A stretch of 64,000 bases of DNA from PFJX01 sp963713085 (GCA_963713085.1 CAVQKQ010000016.1:186001-250000), one strand, 5' to 3'. Positions 51,935 through 62,489 are shown, counted from the stretch's first letter. Made by a program: numbers and translations. Notes: a model not told the origin generated them from the sequence alone.

Positions 51935-54900
51935 ATGGCCACCGACCGCATCCGCGAAATACCCTACAACTACACTTCCTTCTCCGACCGGGAAATCGTC
52001 ATACGGCTGCTGGGACAGGAAGGCTGGCGTCTGGTGGAGGAACTGCGCGAGGAACGCCGTACCGGGCGGTCGGCCCGGATGCTGTTCGAGGTCCTGGGCG
52101 ATATCTGGGTGGTGACGCGCAACCCCTACCTGGAAGACGATCTCCTGTCCAATCCGCATCGCCGGGGCCTGCTGGTGCAGGCCTTGCGCCATCGCCTGTT
52201 CGAGATCGAAAAGCGGCGCCAGGGCAACGAGCGGGTGGGACACCTGCTGGGGCTGGCCAGCCGGGCGGTGGACGGCTTCGAGATGGGGTTCGTGGAAACC
52301 GAGCGCCTGCGCCGGGAGATCGTTGCCCGGCTGGTCCGCCACACCCGCAAGGACAACATCGCCTTCGACGGCATGGCCCGGGTCAGCCATGTCACCGACG
52401 CCACCGACTGGCGCGTGGAGTATCCCTTCGTGGTGCTGTATCCGGACTCCGAGGCGGAGATTCCGGGCCTGGTGGCGGGCTGCGTGGAATTGGGGCTCAC
52501 CGTCATTCCCCGGGGCGGCGGTACCGGCTACACCGGCGGCGCGGTGCCCCTGACCCCGATGTCGGCCGTGATCAACATCGAAAAGCTGGACCGGCTGTCC
52601 GGCATCACCGAGGTGGTCCTGCCGGGACAGGATACCAACCGCCGTGCCCACGTGATCCATTGCGGCGCCGGGGCGGTGACGCGCCGGGTCATGGAGGCCG
52701 CCGAGTCCGCCGGACTGGCCTTCGCCGTTGATCCCACCAGCGCCGATGCCTCCTGCATCGGCGGCAACGTCGCCATGAACGCCGGCGGCAAGAAGGCGGT
52801 ACTGTGGGGTACCGCCGTGGACAACCTGGTGTCCTGGAAGATGGTGACCCCGAACGCCGACTGGCTGGAAGTCACCCGCCTGGACCACAACCTGTCCAAG
52901 ATCCACGACATCGATACGGCTCGCTTCGAGCTGCGCCACTCCCATGCCGACGGCAGCCCCAAGGGCGAACCGGAGATCCTGGAGATCCCGGGTGCCACGT
53001 TCCGCAAACAGGGGCTGGGCAAGGATGTGACCAACAAGTTCCTTGGTGGCCTGCCCGGTATCCAGAAGGAAGGCTGCGACGGCCTGATCACCCAGGCCAG
53101 CTTCGTGCTGCACCGCATGCCGACTCATGTCCGGACCGTCTGCATGGAGTTCTTCGGGACGGTGGCGGAGGCGGTGCCGGCCATCGTCGAGGTGAAGAAC
53201 CTGATGGATACGCAGCCCGGCGGCGTGGTCCTTGCGGGTCTGGAACACATGGATGCCCGTTACATCAAGGCGGTGGGCTACGCCACCAAGGCGGAACGTG
53301 TCGGCCGGCCGAATATGGTGCTGTTGGCCGACGTGGCGGGGGATGAGGCGGAGAACGCCGATGCCGCCGCCGCCCGCATCGTCGAACTGGCCGAGGCCCG
53401 GGGCGGCGAGGGCTTCATCGCGGTGAGCCCGGAGGCGCGCAAGAAATTCTGGCTGGACCGTTCCCGCGCCGCCGCCATCGCCGCCCACACCAACGCCTTC
53501 AAGGTGAACGAGGACGTGGTGATCCCGCTGCCTCGGCTGGGCGATTACTCGGACGGGATCGAGCGCATCAACATCGAGCTTTCCATCCGCAACAAGCTGG
53601 CCCTGCTGGAGGCCCTGGAGGCCTTCCTGATGGGCGATCTGCCCCTGTTCGAGGACGACGACGGCATCGCCGATCCGGCCCTGACCGAGGCGCGGCGGAC
53701 CCGGGCACTGGAATTGGTGGACTCGGTGCGCGGCCGCTGGCTCGGCTACCTGGAAGACCTGGACGGGCCCCTGCCGCCCAACCTGTGCAGCGTGGCCGAC
53801 CACGCCCCGCTACGGGAAGCGAAGACGGTGTTCCAGGCGCTCCAGGATCACAGCCTGCGCGTGTCCTGGAAACGGGAAGTGCGAAGCGAACTGCGCCAGA
53901 TCTTCACCGGCAGGGAATACGAGCCGGTGCTGGAACGGTGCGACGCCATCCACAAGCGGGTCCTCAAGGGCCGGGTGTTCGTGGCCCTGCACATGCACGC
54001 CGGCGACGGCAACGTGCACACCAACATCCCGGTCAACTCCGACGATTACGCCATGCTCCAGGCCGCCAGCCAGGCCGTGGCGCGCATCATGCGTTTGGCC
54101 GAATCCCTGGGCGGCGTCATATCCGGCGAGCATGGCATCGGCATCACCAAGCTGGAGTTCCTGTCGGAAAAAGCCCTGACCGAATTTGCCGACTACAAGG
54201 ATCGGGTGGACCCGGAGGGGCGCTTCAACAAGGGCAAGCTGCTCAGGGGTGCCGACCTGACCAAGGCCTATACGCCATCGTTCGGCTTGCTGGAACTGGA
54301 ATCCCTGATCATGGAACAGTCGGAGATCGGCGCCATCGCCGACTCCATCAAGGACTGCCTGCGCTGCGGCAAGTGCAAGCCGGTGTGCAACACCCATGTG
54401 CCCAGGGCCAACCTGCTCTACTCGCCGCGCAATAAGATCCTGGCCACTTCCCTGCTGATCGAGGCCTTTTTGTACGAGGAACAGACCCGACGCGGCGTCT
54501 CCCTCAAGCACTTCGACGAGTTCGACGACGTGGCGGACCATTGCACCGTATGCCACAAGTGCGTGAATCCCTGTCCGGTGGATATCGACTTCGGCGACGT
54601 CACCGTGGCCATGCGCAATTTCCTCAACACCGCCGGCAAGAAGAGGAAGGCGCCGGCCACCCGGCTGGCCATGGCCTTCCTCAACAGCACCGATATCGAC
54701 GCCATCCGCATCCTGCGCAAGGGGGCCATCCAGTTCGGCTACCTGGGCCAGCGCCTGGGCGCGGCGGTCATGCGCCAGCTGCCCCAGGTCAGGGAGGCCA
54801 TGCGGCACCCCCCCGCCACCGTCGGCAAACCGAATGTGCCGACCCAGGTGATCCACTTCTTCAACCGTTCCCTGCCGGGCAATCTGCCCGCCAAGACCGC

Positions 54901-55771
54901 GCGCCAGCTCCTGGGCCTGAACGATCCCAAGGTGGTGCCGGTTCTGCGGGACCCGGCCAAGGTGAGCGAGCTCAGTGAGGAAGAGCGGGACGCGGTGTTC
55001 TATTTTCCGGGATGCGGTTCTGAACGCCTGTTCTCCCAGGTTGGCCTGGCCACCTTGGCCTGGCTCTATGAATTGGGGGCCCAGACCGTGCTGCCGCCCA
55101 CCTACCTGTGCTGCGGCTATCCCCAGACCGCCAACGGCGACCGGGCCAAGGGCGAGTCCATCACCATGCAGAACCGGGTCTTGTTCCACCGGGTGGCCAA
55201 TACCCTCAACTACCTGGACATCAAGACCGTCCTGGTGTCCTGCGGCACCTGCCTGGACCAGCTCATGGAATACCAGTTCGACAAGATCTTCCCCGGCTGC
55301 CGCATCATGGACATCCACGAATACATGGCGGAAAAGGGGGTCAAGCTGGAGGGTGCCGACGGCGTGCGCTACATGTATCACGACCCCTGTCATACCCCCA
55401 TGAAGCAGCAGAATCCCATGGCCACGGTGAAGGCCCTGATGGGGCCGGACGTCAGGCTGTCGGAGCGCTGCTGCGGGGAATCCGGCACCTTCGCCGCCAG
55501 CCGGCCGGACATCGCCACCCAGGTGAAATTCCGCAAGGCCGAGGAGATGGACCGGGTGGCGGGGGAATTGCGCAAGGCTGGTGCTACCCAGGTGAAAGTG
55601 CTGACATCCTGCCCATCCTGCCTGCAGGGCTTGGATCGGTATACCGCAGACAACTTGGTGGAGGCGGACTACATCGTGGTGGAACTGGCCCGCCTCAAGC
55701 TTGGGCCGGACTGGATGGAGTCCTTCCTGAAGCGCGCCAACACGGACGGCATCGAGCGGGTCCTGCTTTGA
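51935..55771 (+). CDS. Large FAD-linked oxidase / Fe-S oxidoreductase (DUF3683 N-terminus)
   Basis: A 1278-residue fused protein. After a DUF3683-type region (residues 1 to about 120), it has an FAD-binding oxidase of the D-lactate/glycolate dehydrogenase kind (VIPRGGGTGYTGG, DPTSADASCIGGNVAMNAGG, HMHAGDGNVHTN). Two 4Fe-4S motifs (CLRCGKCKPVC, CTVCHKCVNPC) come next, then a CCG-type heterodisulfide-reductase-like region (PGCGSERL, CCGYP, CCGESGT). It likely oxidises a 2-hydroxy acid and passes electrons to the membrane. The fused architecture is seen in betaproteobacteria; the substrate is not evident. Upstream genes point the other way. Confidence 0.9.
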   Translation: MATDRIREIPYNYTSFSDREIVIRLLGQEGWRLVEELREERRTGRSARMLFEVLGDIWVVTRNPYLEDDLLSNPHRRGLLVQALRHRLFEIEKRRQGNERVGHLLGLASRAVDGFEMGFVETERLRREIVARLVRHTRKDNIAFDGMARVSHVTDATDWRVEYPFVVLYPDSEAEIPGLVAGCVELGLTVIPRGGGTGYTGGAVPLTPMSAVINIEKLDRLSGITEVVLPGQDTNRRAHVIHCGAGAVTRRVMEAAESAGLAFAVDPTSADASCIGGNVAMNAGGKKAVLWGTAVDNLVSWKMVTPNADWLEVTRLDHNLSKIHDIDTARFELRHSHADGSPKGEPEILEIPGATFRKQGLGKDVTNKFLGGLPGIQKEGCDGLITQASFVLHRMPTHVRTVCMEFFGTVAEAVPAIVEVKNLMDTQPGGVVLAGLEHMDARYIKAVGYATKAERVGRPNMVLLADVAGDEAENADAAAARIVELAEARGGEGFIAVSPEARKKFWLDRSRAAAIAAHTNAFKVNEDVVIPLPRLGDYSDGIERINIELSIRNKLALLEALEAFLMGDLPLFEDDDGIADPALTEARRTRALELVDSVRGRWLGYLEDLDGPLPPNLCSVADHAPLREAKTVFQALQDHSLRVSWKREVRSELRQIFTGREYEPVLERCDAIHKRVLKGRVFVALHMHAGDGNVHTNIPVNSDDYAMLQAASQAVARIMRLAESLGGVISGEHGIGITKLEFLSEKALTEFADYKDRVDPEGRFNKGKLLRGADLTKAYTPSFGLLELESLIMEQSEIGAIADSIKDCLRCGKCKPVCNTHVPRANLLYSPRNKILATSLLIEAFLYEEQTRRGVSLKHFDEFDDVADHCTVCHKCVNPCPVDIDFGDVTVAMRNFLNTAGKKRKAPATRLAMAFLNSTDIDAIRILRKGAIQFGYLGQRLGAAVMRQLPQVREAMRHPPATVGKPNVPTQVIHFFNRSLPGNLPAKTARQLLGLNDPKVVPVLRDPAKVSELSEEERDAVFYFPGCGSERLFSQVGLATLAWLYELGAQTVLPPTYLCCGYPQTANGDRAKGESITMQNRVLFHRVANTLNYLDIKTVLVSCGTCLDQLMEYQFDKIFPGCRIMDIHEYMAEKGVKLEGADGVRYMYHDPCHTPMKQQNPMATVKALMGPDVRLSERCCGESGTFAASRPDIATQVKFRKAEEMDRVAGELRKAGATQVKVLTSCPSCLQGLDRYTADNLVEADYIVVELARLKLGPDWMESFLKRANTDGIERVLL

Positions 55772-56208
55772 GGCCGGATTCGACCTGTCCGCTCTGCGCG
55801 ACGGACGGCGGCGAGGTCCTCTGGCGCGACGACTTGTGCCGGGTGGTCCGGGTGGACGATGCGGATTATCCCGGTTTCTGCCGGGTCATCCTGAACCGCC
55901 ACATCAAGGAGATGACGGACCTGCCCGTCTCTCTTCAGCACCGGCTCATGGCCGTGGTGTTCTCGGTGGAGGCGGCGCTCCGGGCTTTGCTGGTTCCGGA
56001 CAAGGTGAATCTGGCCAGCCTGGGCAACGTGGTGCCTCATCTGCATTGGCACGTGATCCCCCGTTTCGCCGATGACCGCCATTTCCCGGATGCCGTGTGG
56101 GCCGCCCCGCGACGCGCCCGCTCGGAACATACCGTGCCGGACGATCTCAAGCGGTGTCTTGCAGAGTCGCTGGCGGAGCGTCTTGAGGATCCGCGCGCGC
56201 CGGAATGA
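55768..56208 (+). CDS. HIT-family protein
   Basis: A 146-residue histidine-triad nucleotide-binding protein. The triad HLHWHVIPR is intact, and an N-terminal CPLC pair may bind zinc. The likely role is nucleotide phosphoramidase or hydrolase. The start is TTG at 55768, overlapping the upstream stop as TTGA. Its last 62 bases overlap the end of phoR on the other strand. Confidence 0.88.
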   Translation: MRPDSTCPLCATDGGEVLWRDDLCRVVRVDDADYPGFCRVILNRHIKEMTDLPVSLQHRLMAVVFSVEAALRALLVPDKVNLASLGNVVPHLHWHVIPRFADDRHFPDAVWAAPRRARSEHTVPDDLKRCLAESLAERLEDPRAPE

Positions 56209-57490
56209 CCCGGTCCACCGGAAACACGGCGCTGAAGGTGCTGCCTTTACCCACGACGCTTTCGATGCGCAGCCGGGCCTGATGGCGTTGCAGGATGTGC
56301 TTGACGATGGCCAGGCCCAGCCCGGTTCCCCCCGTGGCGCGGGATCGTCCCCGGTCCACCCGATAGAACCGCTCGGTGAGGCGGGGAATATGCTGGGCCT
56401 CGATGCCTTCCCCCGTGTCGGAGACCGCGAAAGTCATGCCGCCGCGCTCCGACGCCCTCCATTGCAGGGTGATGTCTCCCCCCGCCGGGGAATAGCGCAC
56501 CGCGTTGGAGACCAGGTTGGCCAGCGCGCCGTAGAGCTCCTGGCTGTTGCCGATCAGGCGGGCGCCACTGTCCAGTTGCAGGTGGATCGCGTGCTTGCCA
56601 TGGCTCATGGTCACGGCCTCGTCCCTGAGCCGTTTGGCCAGGGCGGGGATGTCGACCGTTTCGTCCTTGGTTTCCGGCTCGGACTCCAGCCGGGCCAGGG
56701 TCAGCAGGTCATCCACCAGGCGCCGGATCCGGTCCGACTGCTCACGCATGAGGGGGATGTGCTTGCGAAATTCGACCGGGTCCGGGGCCGGCATGTCGTC
56801 GAAGGCCTCCAGGAAACCGACTATGACCGTGATGGGGGTACGCAACTCATGGGACACGTTGGCCACGAAGTCCCGGCGCATGGCCTCCACCTGGGCCAAT
56901 TCCGTGATGTCCCGGGCCAGAAGCATCTTCTGCTGGCGCTGCAGGGGGACCAACTGGAAGGAGAGGGACCGTTCCCGATGGATCGGGGAGGCCAGTGTCA
57001 GGGTCCGGGAAAAATTATCGCCCAGCAGCCATTCGCTGAATCGCGAATTGCGCAGCAGGTAGAGGATGAATTGTCCCAGATCCCGGGTGGGGGAGAGGGC
57101 CAACAGGCGCTCCGCGGCGTTGTTGAGCCAGAGTATGCGGTTGTCCGTGTCCAGGATCACGACGCCGTCCGGCAGGTTGCGGGTGGCTTCCAGCATGCGT
57201 TCCAGGTCGGCGGCCGCCTTTTGCTGGGCGCCCTGGCCCGACCGCATCAGTTTTTCCAGGCGGTACCATGCATCTCCCCACAGGCCGTCGGCCTGCAACG
57301 TGGGCCGGTCGGGCTGGGCCAGCCAAACGGTGAGCTTGTCCAGCTGGCGCAGGTGATACGCCAGGTAGCCGAACAGGCCCAGGGAAAAGAGGACCCAGCC
57401 GGAGTTGGCGCCCAGTTTGGCCGAGAAAACCAGGGAGACGAGGGCGAGCCCGAAAATCAACAGCAGTGGACGCCACCAGAACGAGGGCAT
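56147..57490 (-). CDS. phoR: Phosphate-sensing histidine kinase PhoR
   Basis: A 447-residue kinase with two N-terminal membrane spans, a PAS-like domain (LPDGVVILDTDNRILWLN), the phospho-accepting SHELRTPITVIVG, and a HATPase with VSNAVRYSPAGG, DTGEGI and GGTGLGLAIVKHIL. It controls PhoB, encoded 53 bases upstream on the same strand. The 3' end overlaps the HIT gene convergently. Confidence 0.94.
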   Translation of the reverse strand: MPSFWWRPLLLIFGLALVSLVFSAKLGANSGWVLFSLGLFGYLAYHLRQLDKLTVWLAQPDRPTLQADGLWGDAWYRLEKLMRSGQGAQQKAAADLERMLEATRNLPDGVVILDTDNRILWLNNAAERLLALSPTRDLGQFILYLLRNSRFSEWLLGDNFSRTLTLASPIHRERSLSFQLVPLQRQQKMLLARDITELAQVEAMRRDFVANVSHELRTPITVIVGFLEAFDDMPAPDPVEFRKHIPLMREQSDRIRRLVDDLLTLARLESEPETKDETVDIPALAKRLRDEAVTMSHGKHAIHLQLDSGARLIGNSQELYGALANLVSNAVRYSPAGGDITLQWRASERGGMTFAVSDTGEGIEAQHIPRLTERFYRVDRGRSRATGGTGLGLAIVKHILQRHQARLRIESVVGKGSTFSAVFPVDRVIPARADPQDAPPATLQDTA

Positions 57491-57543
57491 TAGCGGATTC
57501 AGTCCGTGAATGACCCGGGCATTCTACCCATTGTGGAGACGTC

Positions 57544-58236
<693 letters not shown>

Positions 58237-58322
58237 GAGGTCCTCCCAAGGTTGTCATTGCACACCATGTTATGACGATTTTATTAAGGTTCGATGACAC
58301 CGTGTCAGCGGCCGGAACAAAG

Positions 58323-58346
58323 AAAAAAGGCGCCTCGCGGCGCCTT
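58323..58346 (-). terminator. Terminator after amtB
   Basis: An eight-pair stem AAGGCGCC/GGCGCCTT with a TCGC loop; six A residues on the plus strand give a T run for minus-strand transcripts. It lies 55 bases after the amtB stop. Confidence 0.8.
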
Positions 58347-58400
58347 GAAAATATTTCGGGTGAACGATGGGGAGAGGGGAGTCCCCTCTCCCGCCCGGGA

Positions 58401-59822
58401 TCACTCCACGCGCTCACCATGCAGGGCGATATCCAGACCTTCGCGTTCCTGTTCTTCGGATACACGCAGACCCATCACGATATCCAGCACCTTGAGGATG
58501 ATGTAGGTGACCACCGCGGTGTAGGCGATGGTGATCGCCACGCCTTCGGCCTGGATGATGAACTGGCCGAAGCTGCCAGCGGTGCCGCCGATGGATTCCA
58601 CGGCGAAGAAGCCGGTGAGCAGGGCGCCGACGATGCCGCCGATGCCGTGTACGCCGAAGGCGTCCAGGGAGTCGTCGTACTTCAGCATGTGCTTCAGGGA
58701 GGTGGAGGACCAGAAGCAGATCACGCCGGCGGCAACGCCGATGACCAGGGCGCCGATGGGTCCGACAAAGCCGGAGGCCGGGGTGATGGCCACCAGGCCG
58801 GCCACGGCGCCGGAAGCAATGCCCAATACGCTGGGCTTACCCTTGCTGATCCATTCAGCGAACATCCAGCCCAGGGCCGCCGTACCGGTGGCGATCTGGG
58901 TCACGGCCATGGCCATGCCGGCGCGGCCATCGGCCGCCACGGCGGAGCCGGCGTTGAAGCCGAACCACCCCACCCACAACATGGCGGCGCCCATGATGGT
59001 CAACGTCAGGTTGTGCGGCGCCATCGCTTCGCGGCCGTAGCCGATGCGTGGGCCGAGCATCAGGGCGGCGATCAGGCCCGCCACACCCGCGTTGATATGC
59101 ACCACGGTACCGCCCGCGAAGTCCAGCACACCCATGTCCCACATGAAGCCGCCGTCACCGGACCAGACCATGTGGGCGATGGGGGCGTACACCAGCAGGG
59201 ACCACAGCGCCATGAACCACATCATCGCGGAGAATTTCATGCGGTCGGCGAAGGCGCCGGCGATCAGCGCGGGGGTGATGATGGCGAAGGTCATCTGGAA
59301 GGTCATGAACACTGATTCCGGTATGACGCCGGTCAGGCTGTCCTTCTCCATCCCAGTCAGGAAGGCCTTGGAGAGGCTCCCGAAGAAGGAATAGAAGTTG
59401 GTCACCCCCTTTTCCATGCCGGTGGTGTCGAAGGCGATGCTGTAGCCGGCCACCATCCACAATACGGTGATCATGGCGGTGATGGCGAAGCTCTGCATCA
59501 TGGTGGCAAGGACGTTCTTCTTGCGCACCATGCCGCCATAGAACAGCGCCAGGCCGGGGATGGTCATCAGCAAGACCAGGGCGGTGGAAGACAGCATCCA
59601 GGCGGTGGCGCCGGTGTCCAGCTTGGGTGCCTCGGCCGCGGGGGCGGCCGGAGCGGCCTCGGCCGGTGCCGCGGGTGCTTCCATGGCGGGTGCCGCTTCA
59701 GGAGCAGGCGCGGCCTCGGTGGTGGCCGCCGGCATGGCTGCCGGGGGCGCATCATCGGAAATGGCCACACCGGAAAGGCCCAGCGCGCCCACCAACATCA
59801 AACTTGCGAGCAGATGTTTCAT
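58401..59822 (-). CDS. amtB: Ammonium transporter AmtB
   Basis: A 473-residue ammonium channel with eleven expected membrane spans. Family motifs include LDTGATAWMLSSTALVLLMTIPGLALFYGG and DFAGGTVVHINAG. A cleavable signal peptide is followed by an Ala/Pro/Glu-rich linker of about 45 residues before the first span, longer than in E. coli AmtB. The ATG at 59822 is preferred over 59828 because the AAGGAG site is eight bases from it and only two from the other. It lies just after glnK, the gene for its PII partner. Confidence 0.94.
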   Translation of the reverse strand: MKHLLASLMLVGALGLSGVAISDDAPPAAMPAATTEAAPAPEAAPAMEAPAAPAEAAPAAPAAEAPKLDTGATAWMLSSTALVLLMTIPGLALFYGGMVRKKNVLATMMQSFAITAMITVLWMVAGYSIAFDTTGMEKGVTNFYSFFGSLSKAFLTGMEKDSLTGVIPESVFMTFQMTFAIITPALIAGAFADRMKFSAMMWFMALWSLLVYAPIAHMVWSGDGGFMWDMGVLDFAGGTVVHINAGVAGLIAALMLGPRIGYGREAMAPHNLTLTIMGAAMLWVGWFGFNAGSAVAADGRAGMAMAVTQIATGTAALGWMFAEWISKGKPSVLGIASGAVAGLVAITPASGFVGPIGALVIGVAAGVICFWSSTSLKHMLKYDDSLDAFGVHGIGGIVGALLTGFFAVESIGGTAGSFGQFIIQAEGVAITIAYTAVVTYIILKVLDIVMGLRVSEEQEREGLDIALHGERVE

Positions 59823-59834
59823 GGTCATTTCTCC

Positions 59835-60173
59835 TTAGATCGCCGTCTCACCGGTCTCGCCGGTTCGGATGCGCACGACCTGTTCCAGGTCCCAAACGAA
59901 AATTTTGCCGTCGCCGATCTTGCCGGTCTGGGCAGCCTTGGAAATGGCCTCGATGGCCTGGTCCAGCACGTCGGCCTTGATGGCGACCTCAATCTTGACC
60001 TTGGGCAGGAAGTCCACGACATACTCGGCCCCCCGGTACAGCTCGGTATGGCCCTTCTGCCGACCAAAGCCCTTGACCTCGGTGACGGTGATGCCGGATA
60101 CCCCCATTGCGGAGAGGGCTTCACGCACCTCGTCCAGCTTGAAGGGTTTGATGATGGCGGTGATGAATTTCAT
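59835..60173 (-). CDS. glnK: PII nitrogen regulatory protein GlnK
   Basis: A 112-residue PII protein. The T-loop with the uridylylated tyrosine (HTELYRGAEYVVDFLPK) and KPFKLDEVREAL are intact, as is the C-terminal DGKIFVWDLEQVVRIRTGE. It binds ATP, ADP and 2-oxoglutarate and blocks AmtB when nitrogen is plentiful. Its place directly before amtB supports the GlnK name over GlnB. Confidence 0.94.
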   Translation of the reverse strand: MKFITAIIKPFKLDEVREALSAMGVSGITVTEVKGFGRQKGHTELYRGAEYVVDFLPKVKIEVAIKADVLDQAIEAISKAAQTGKIGDGKIFVWDLEQVVRIRTGETGETAI

Positions 60174-60251
60174 AACGGTCTCCTGATGAACAGCCAGCCT
60201 TCCCTCGATCCGCCCCCGGGGAAGGGGGCGATGAAGCGAGCTCGGACTTGG

Positions 60252-61001
60252 TTAGAAGGACTTGGAGAAAGACAGGAAGGCTACGCCCTTGCTCAGGTCC
60301 TTGCCGTTGATGGTGTACCAGTCCTTGTGGGCATTCGTATCCGAATAGGCCAGGGTCACCGTGCCATAACCGATGTCTTTGGAAACGCCCACCTTCCAGT
60401 CGCTGTAATCGGCATCGGAAATATGCTCGACCTTCTGGTGGCCAATGTGCCCCAATATCCCCCAGCCATTGCCCAGGTCGTAGTTGGCGTTCAGTTCGAT
60501 GTAGTTACTGCCCCGGCTCTTCTTGCCCAGGCTGTAGTCGTACCAGCCGATGAAGTTGTCGGAAACGGTATAGCTATCCTTCAGGGTCAGGAACTTCCAG
60601 CTCAGGCTGCCATAGATTTCGGCGGTATCAGGAGATTTGGTGCCGTCGATCTTGGTGCCGGGGTAATAGTAGCCAATCATGCCGACGTCATAGCCCACCT
60701 CGGCGGGGAGGCTGCCACGGAAACCGCCGTACAGGTCGACTTCCAGGCTGCTGTTCTCCTTGTAATGGCCTTCAGACACCCAATCCTGGTTGGACAGCCA
60801 GGTGCCGATGTAAAGTCCGCTGGAATGGGCATAGTCGAAACCGCCGGAAATCTCGGGTCGATGCTGGGTTTGGGAAATACCACGGAATATGTAATCGGTT
60901 GAGAGGCCGATATTGCCGGTCAGAGGGCTGTCTTCGGCCATCGCGGACAAAGGCACGGAAATCAGTCCGGACAGGGCGAGCAGATAAGTCAGTTTTTTCA
61001 T
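60252..61001 (-). CDS. TorF-family putative porin
   Basis: A 249-residue outer-membrane protein with a signal peptide (cleavage near AMA-EDS) and about twelve beta strands. It has the family opening TGNIGLSTDYIFRGISQT and an aromatic C-terminus FLSFSKSF. It comes first in a torF-glnK-amtB group behind a sigma-54 promoter, so it probably admits nitrogen compounds when nitrogen is short. That role is inferred from context. Confidence 0.88.
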   Translation of the reverse strand: MKKLTYLLALSGLISVPLSAMAEDSPLTGNIGLSTDYIFRGISQTQHRPEISGGFDYAHSSGLYIGTWLSNQDWVSEGHYKENSSLEVDLYGGFRGSLPAEVGYDVGMIGYYYPGTKIDGTKSPDTAEIYGSLSWKFLTLKDSYTVSDNFIGWYDYSLGKKSRGSNYIELNANYDLGNGWGILGHIGHQKVEHISDADYSDWKVGVSKDIGYGTVTLAYSDTNAHKDWYTINGKDLSKGVAFLSFSKSF

Positions 61002-61049
61002 TGCAATTCTCCAGAATGTTTGCGGTGCGATGTTGCACAGCCCCCTAAA

Positions 61050-61064
61050 GCAGGGTCCGTGCCA
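61050..61064 (-). promoter_or_regulatory. Sigma-54 promoter for torF-glnK-amtB
   Basis: On the minus strand, TGGCAC, five bases, then CTGCT match the -24/-12 consensus with the correct spacing between GG and GC. It lies about 50 bases before the torF start. Control by NtrC under nitrogen limitation is expected from the genes; I did not find a clear NtrC site. Confidence 0.75.
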
Positions 61065-61236
61065 AAACGATTAACTTAATAAAAACAAAAAGATGTGCGT
61101 AAATGCCCGATCACAGCGCAGATGGATGCTCTATAGTGGTGCGCGAATGAGGCTGGCTGCACTGAGTTGGGCATGACTCGTTTGAAGAGGGGCTTTGATA
61201 AACTGCTCGGCATTCAAGTCCCATCCAGAGGCAGAC

Positions 61237-61476
61237 ATGTTCAAACAGAAACTCGCGGAAGAAGTCGCCGGCAAGGTATCTGAGGTGATGGCAATGAGCC
61301 CGGCCCGGGACATGGAAAAGAACCTGAAGGCGGCGCTTTCGGCCTGGCTGGCCAAGCTGGATCTGGTTACTCGGGAAGAATTCGATGTCCAGGCCCGGGT
61401 CCTGGCCGATACCCGGGAAAAGCTCCAGTCCCTTGAAGCGCGTGTCTCCCGCTTGGAAGGTACCCCATTGGAATGA
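61237..61476 (+). CDS. ubiK: UbiK-type accessory factor of ubiquinone synthesis (YqiC/BMFP family)
   Basis: A 79-residue helical protein. The N-terminal amphipathic helix, the middle VTREEFDVQARVL and the C-terminal coiled coil (LEARVSRLE) are all typical of this family. In other bacteria it supports aerobic ubiquinone synthesis and binds lipids. The ATG at 61237 gives the family length. Divergent to torF. Confidence 0.85.
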   Translation: MFKQKLAEEVAGKVSEVMAMSPARDMEKNLKAALSAWLAKLDLVTREEFDVQARVLADTREKLQSLEARVSRLEGTPLE

Positions 61477-61546
61477 GCGATATTCGTGTCCCGGCGGTGT
61501 CGCTAAGTTGCCAGTGGGTGAATTTGCGCGAAGGCGCGTTGCCGAC

Positions 61547-62482
61547 GTGAGCGGGGCGCAGGTCGAAGTGGCCGCGGCGGTCATCGAGCGGCCTGATGGT
61601 GGTTTTCTCATGGCCAGCCGGCCGGAAGGGAAGGTCTATGCCGGCTGGTGGGAATTTCCCGGTGGCAAGGTGGAAGCGGGAGAGACCGCCCGCCAGGCCT
61701 TGGACCGAGAGTTGCGGGAGGAACTGGGGATCCAGGTGGAGGAGGCCTGGCCCTGGTTGAATCGGGGTTTTGTCTATCCCCATGCCCACGTCATGTTGCG
61801 CTTTTTTCGCGTGACCCGCTGGCAAGGCACACCCCATCCCCATGAGGGCCAGGACTTCGCCTGGACCCGGGCGGACGCCCCCGCCGTCACCCCCATCCTG
61901 CCGGCCAACGGTCCGATTCTGAAGGGCTTGCGGCTGCCCCTGGAATATGCGATTTCCGATCTGGCGACATGGGGCGGGGATGGTTTCCTGCGGCGCCTGG
62001 ATGCGCGCCTGGCCCAGGCTGCGCAGCTGGTGCAATGGCGCGAGCAAGGATTAGGCGTGGAAGAGAATGAGCGCCTGGCCCGGGAGGTGATGGCGCGCTG
62101 TCGGCATAGCGGCTCGATCCTGTTGGTGAATGGGGATGCATCATTGGCCGCAAGGCTCGGCGCGGGCGTGCACCTGTCCTCCGCGCAACTCATGGCCTGC
62201 GACCGTCGTCCCGAGCTGGAGTGGGTCGGGGCCTCCTGCCATGACCCAATGGAATTGCAACGGGCTGCGGATCTGGAACTGGATTTCGTGGTGCTGGGAC
62301 CGGTGCGGCCCACCGCCAGCCACCCGGGTGCGGCGGGCCTAGGATGGGAACGGTTCGCCCAATGGCTGAGGGACTATCCCCTGCCGGTTTTCGCCTTGGG
62401 CGGGCTCGTACCTGCTGACCTGGCTCTCGCCCGTACCCATGGAGCCCACGGGGTGGCACTCAAGAGCGCGGCCTGGAGATGA
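61547..62482 (+). CDS. Nudix hydrolase (MutT) fused to a ThiE-like domain
   Basis: A 311-residue two-domain protein. The first part is a MutT-type Nudix enzyme with a full Nudix box (residues about 39-61, with REEL and EELGI acid residues) that would cleave 8-oxo-dGTP. The second is a thiamine-phosphate-synthase-like barrel with FVVLGPVRPTASHPGAAGLGW and FALGGL. This fusion is widespread in beta- and gammaproteobacteria. The GTG at 61547 is the best start. Confidence 0.87.
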   Translation: MSGAQVEVAAAVIERPDGGFLMASRPEGKVYAGWWEFPGGKVEAGETARQALDRELREELGIQVEEAWPWLNRGFVYPHAHVMLRFFRVTRWQGTPHPHEGQDFAWTRADAPAVTPILPANGPILKGLRLPLEYAISDLATWGGDGFLRRLDARLAQAAQLVQWREQGLGVEENERLAREVMARCRHSGSILLVNGDASLAARLGAGVHLSSAQLMACDRRPELEWVGASCHDPMELQRAADLELDFVVLGPVRPTASHPGAAGLGWERFAQWLRDYPLPVFALGGLVPADLALARTHGAHGVALKSAAWR

Positions 62483-62489
62483 TAAAAAA

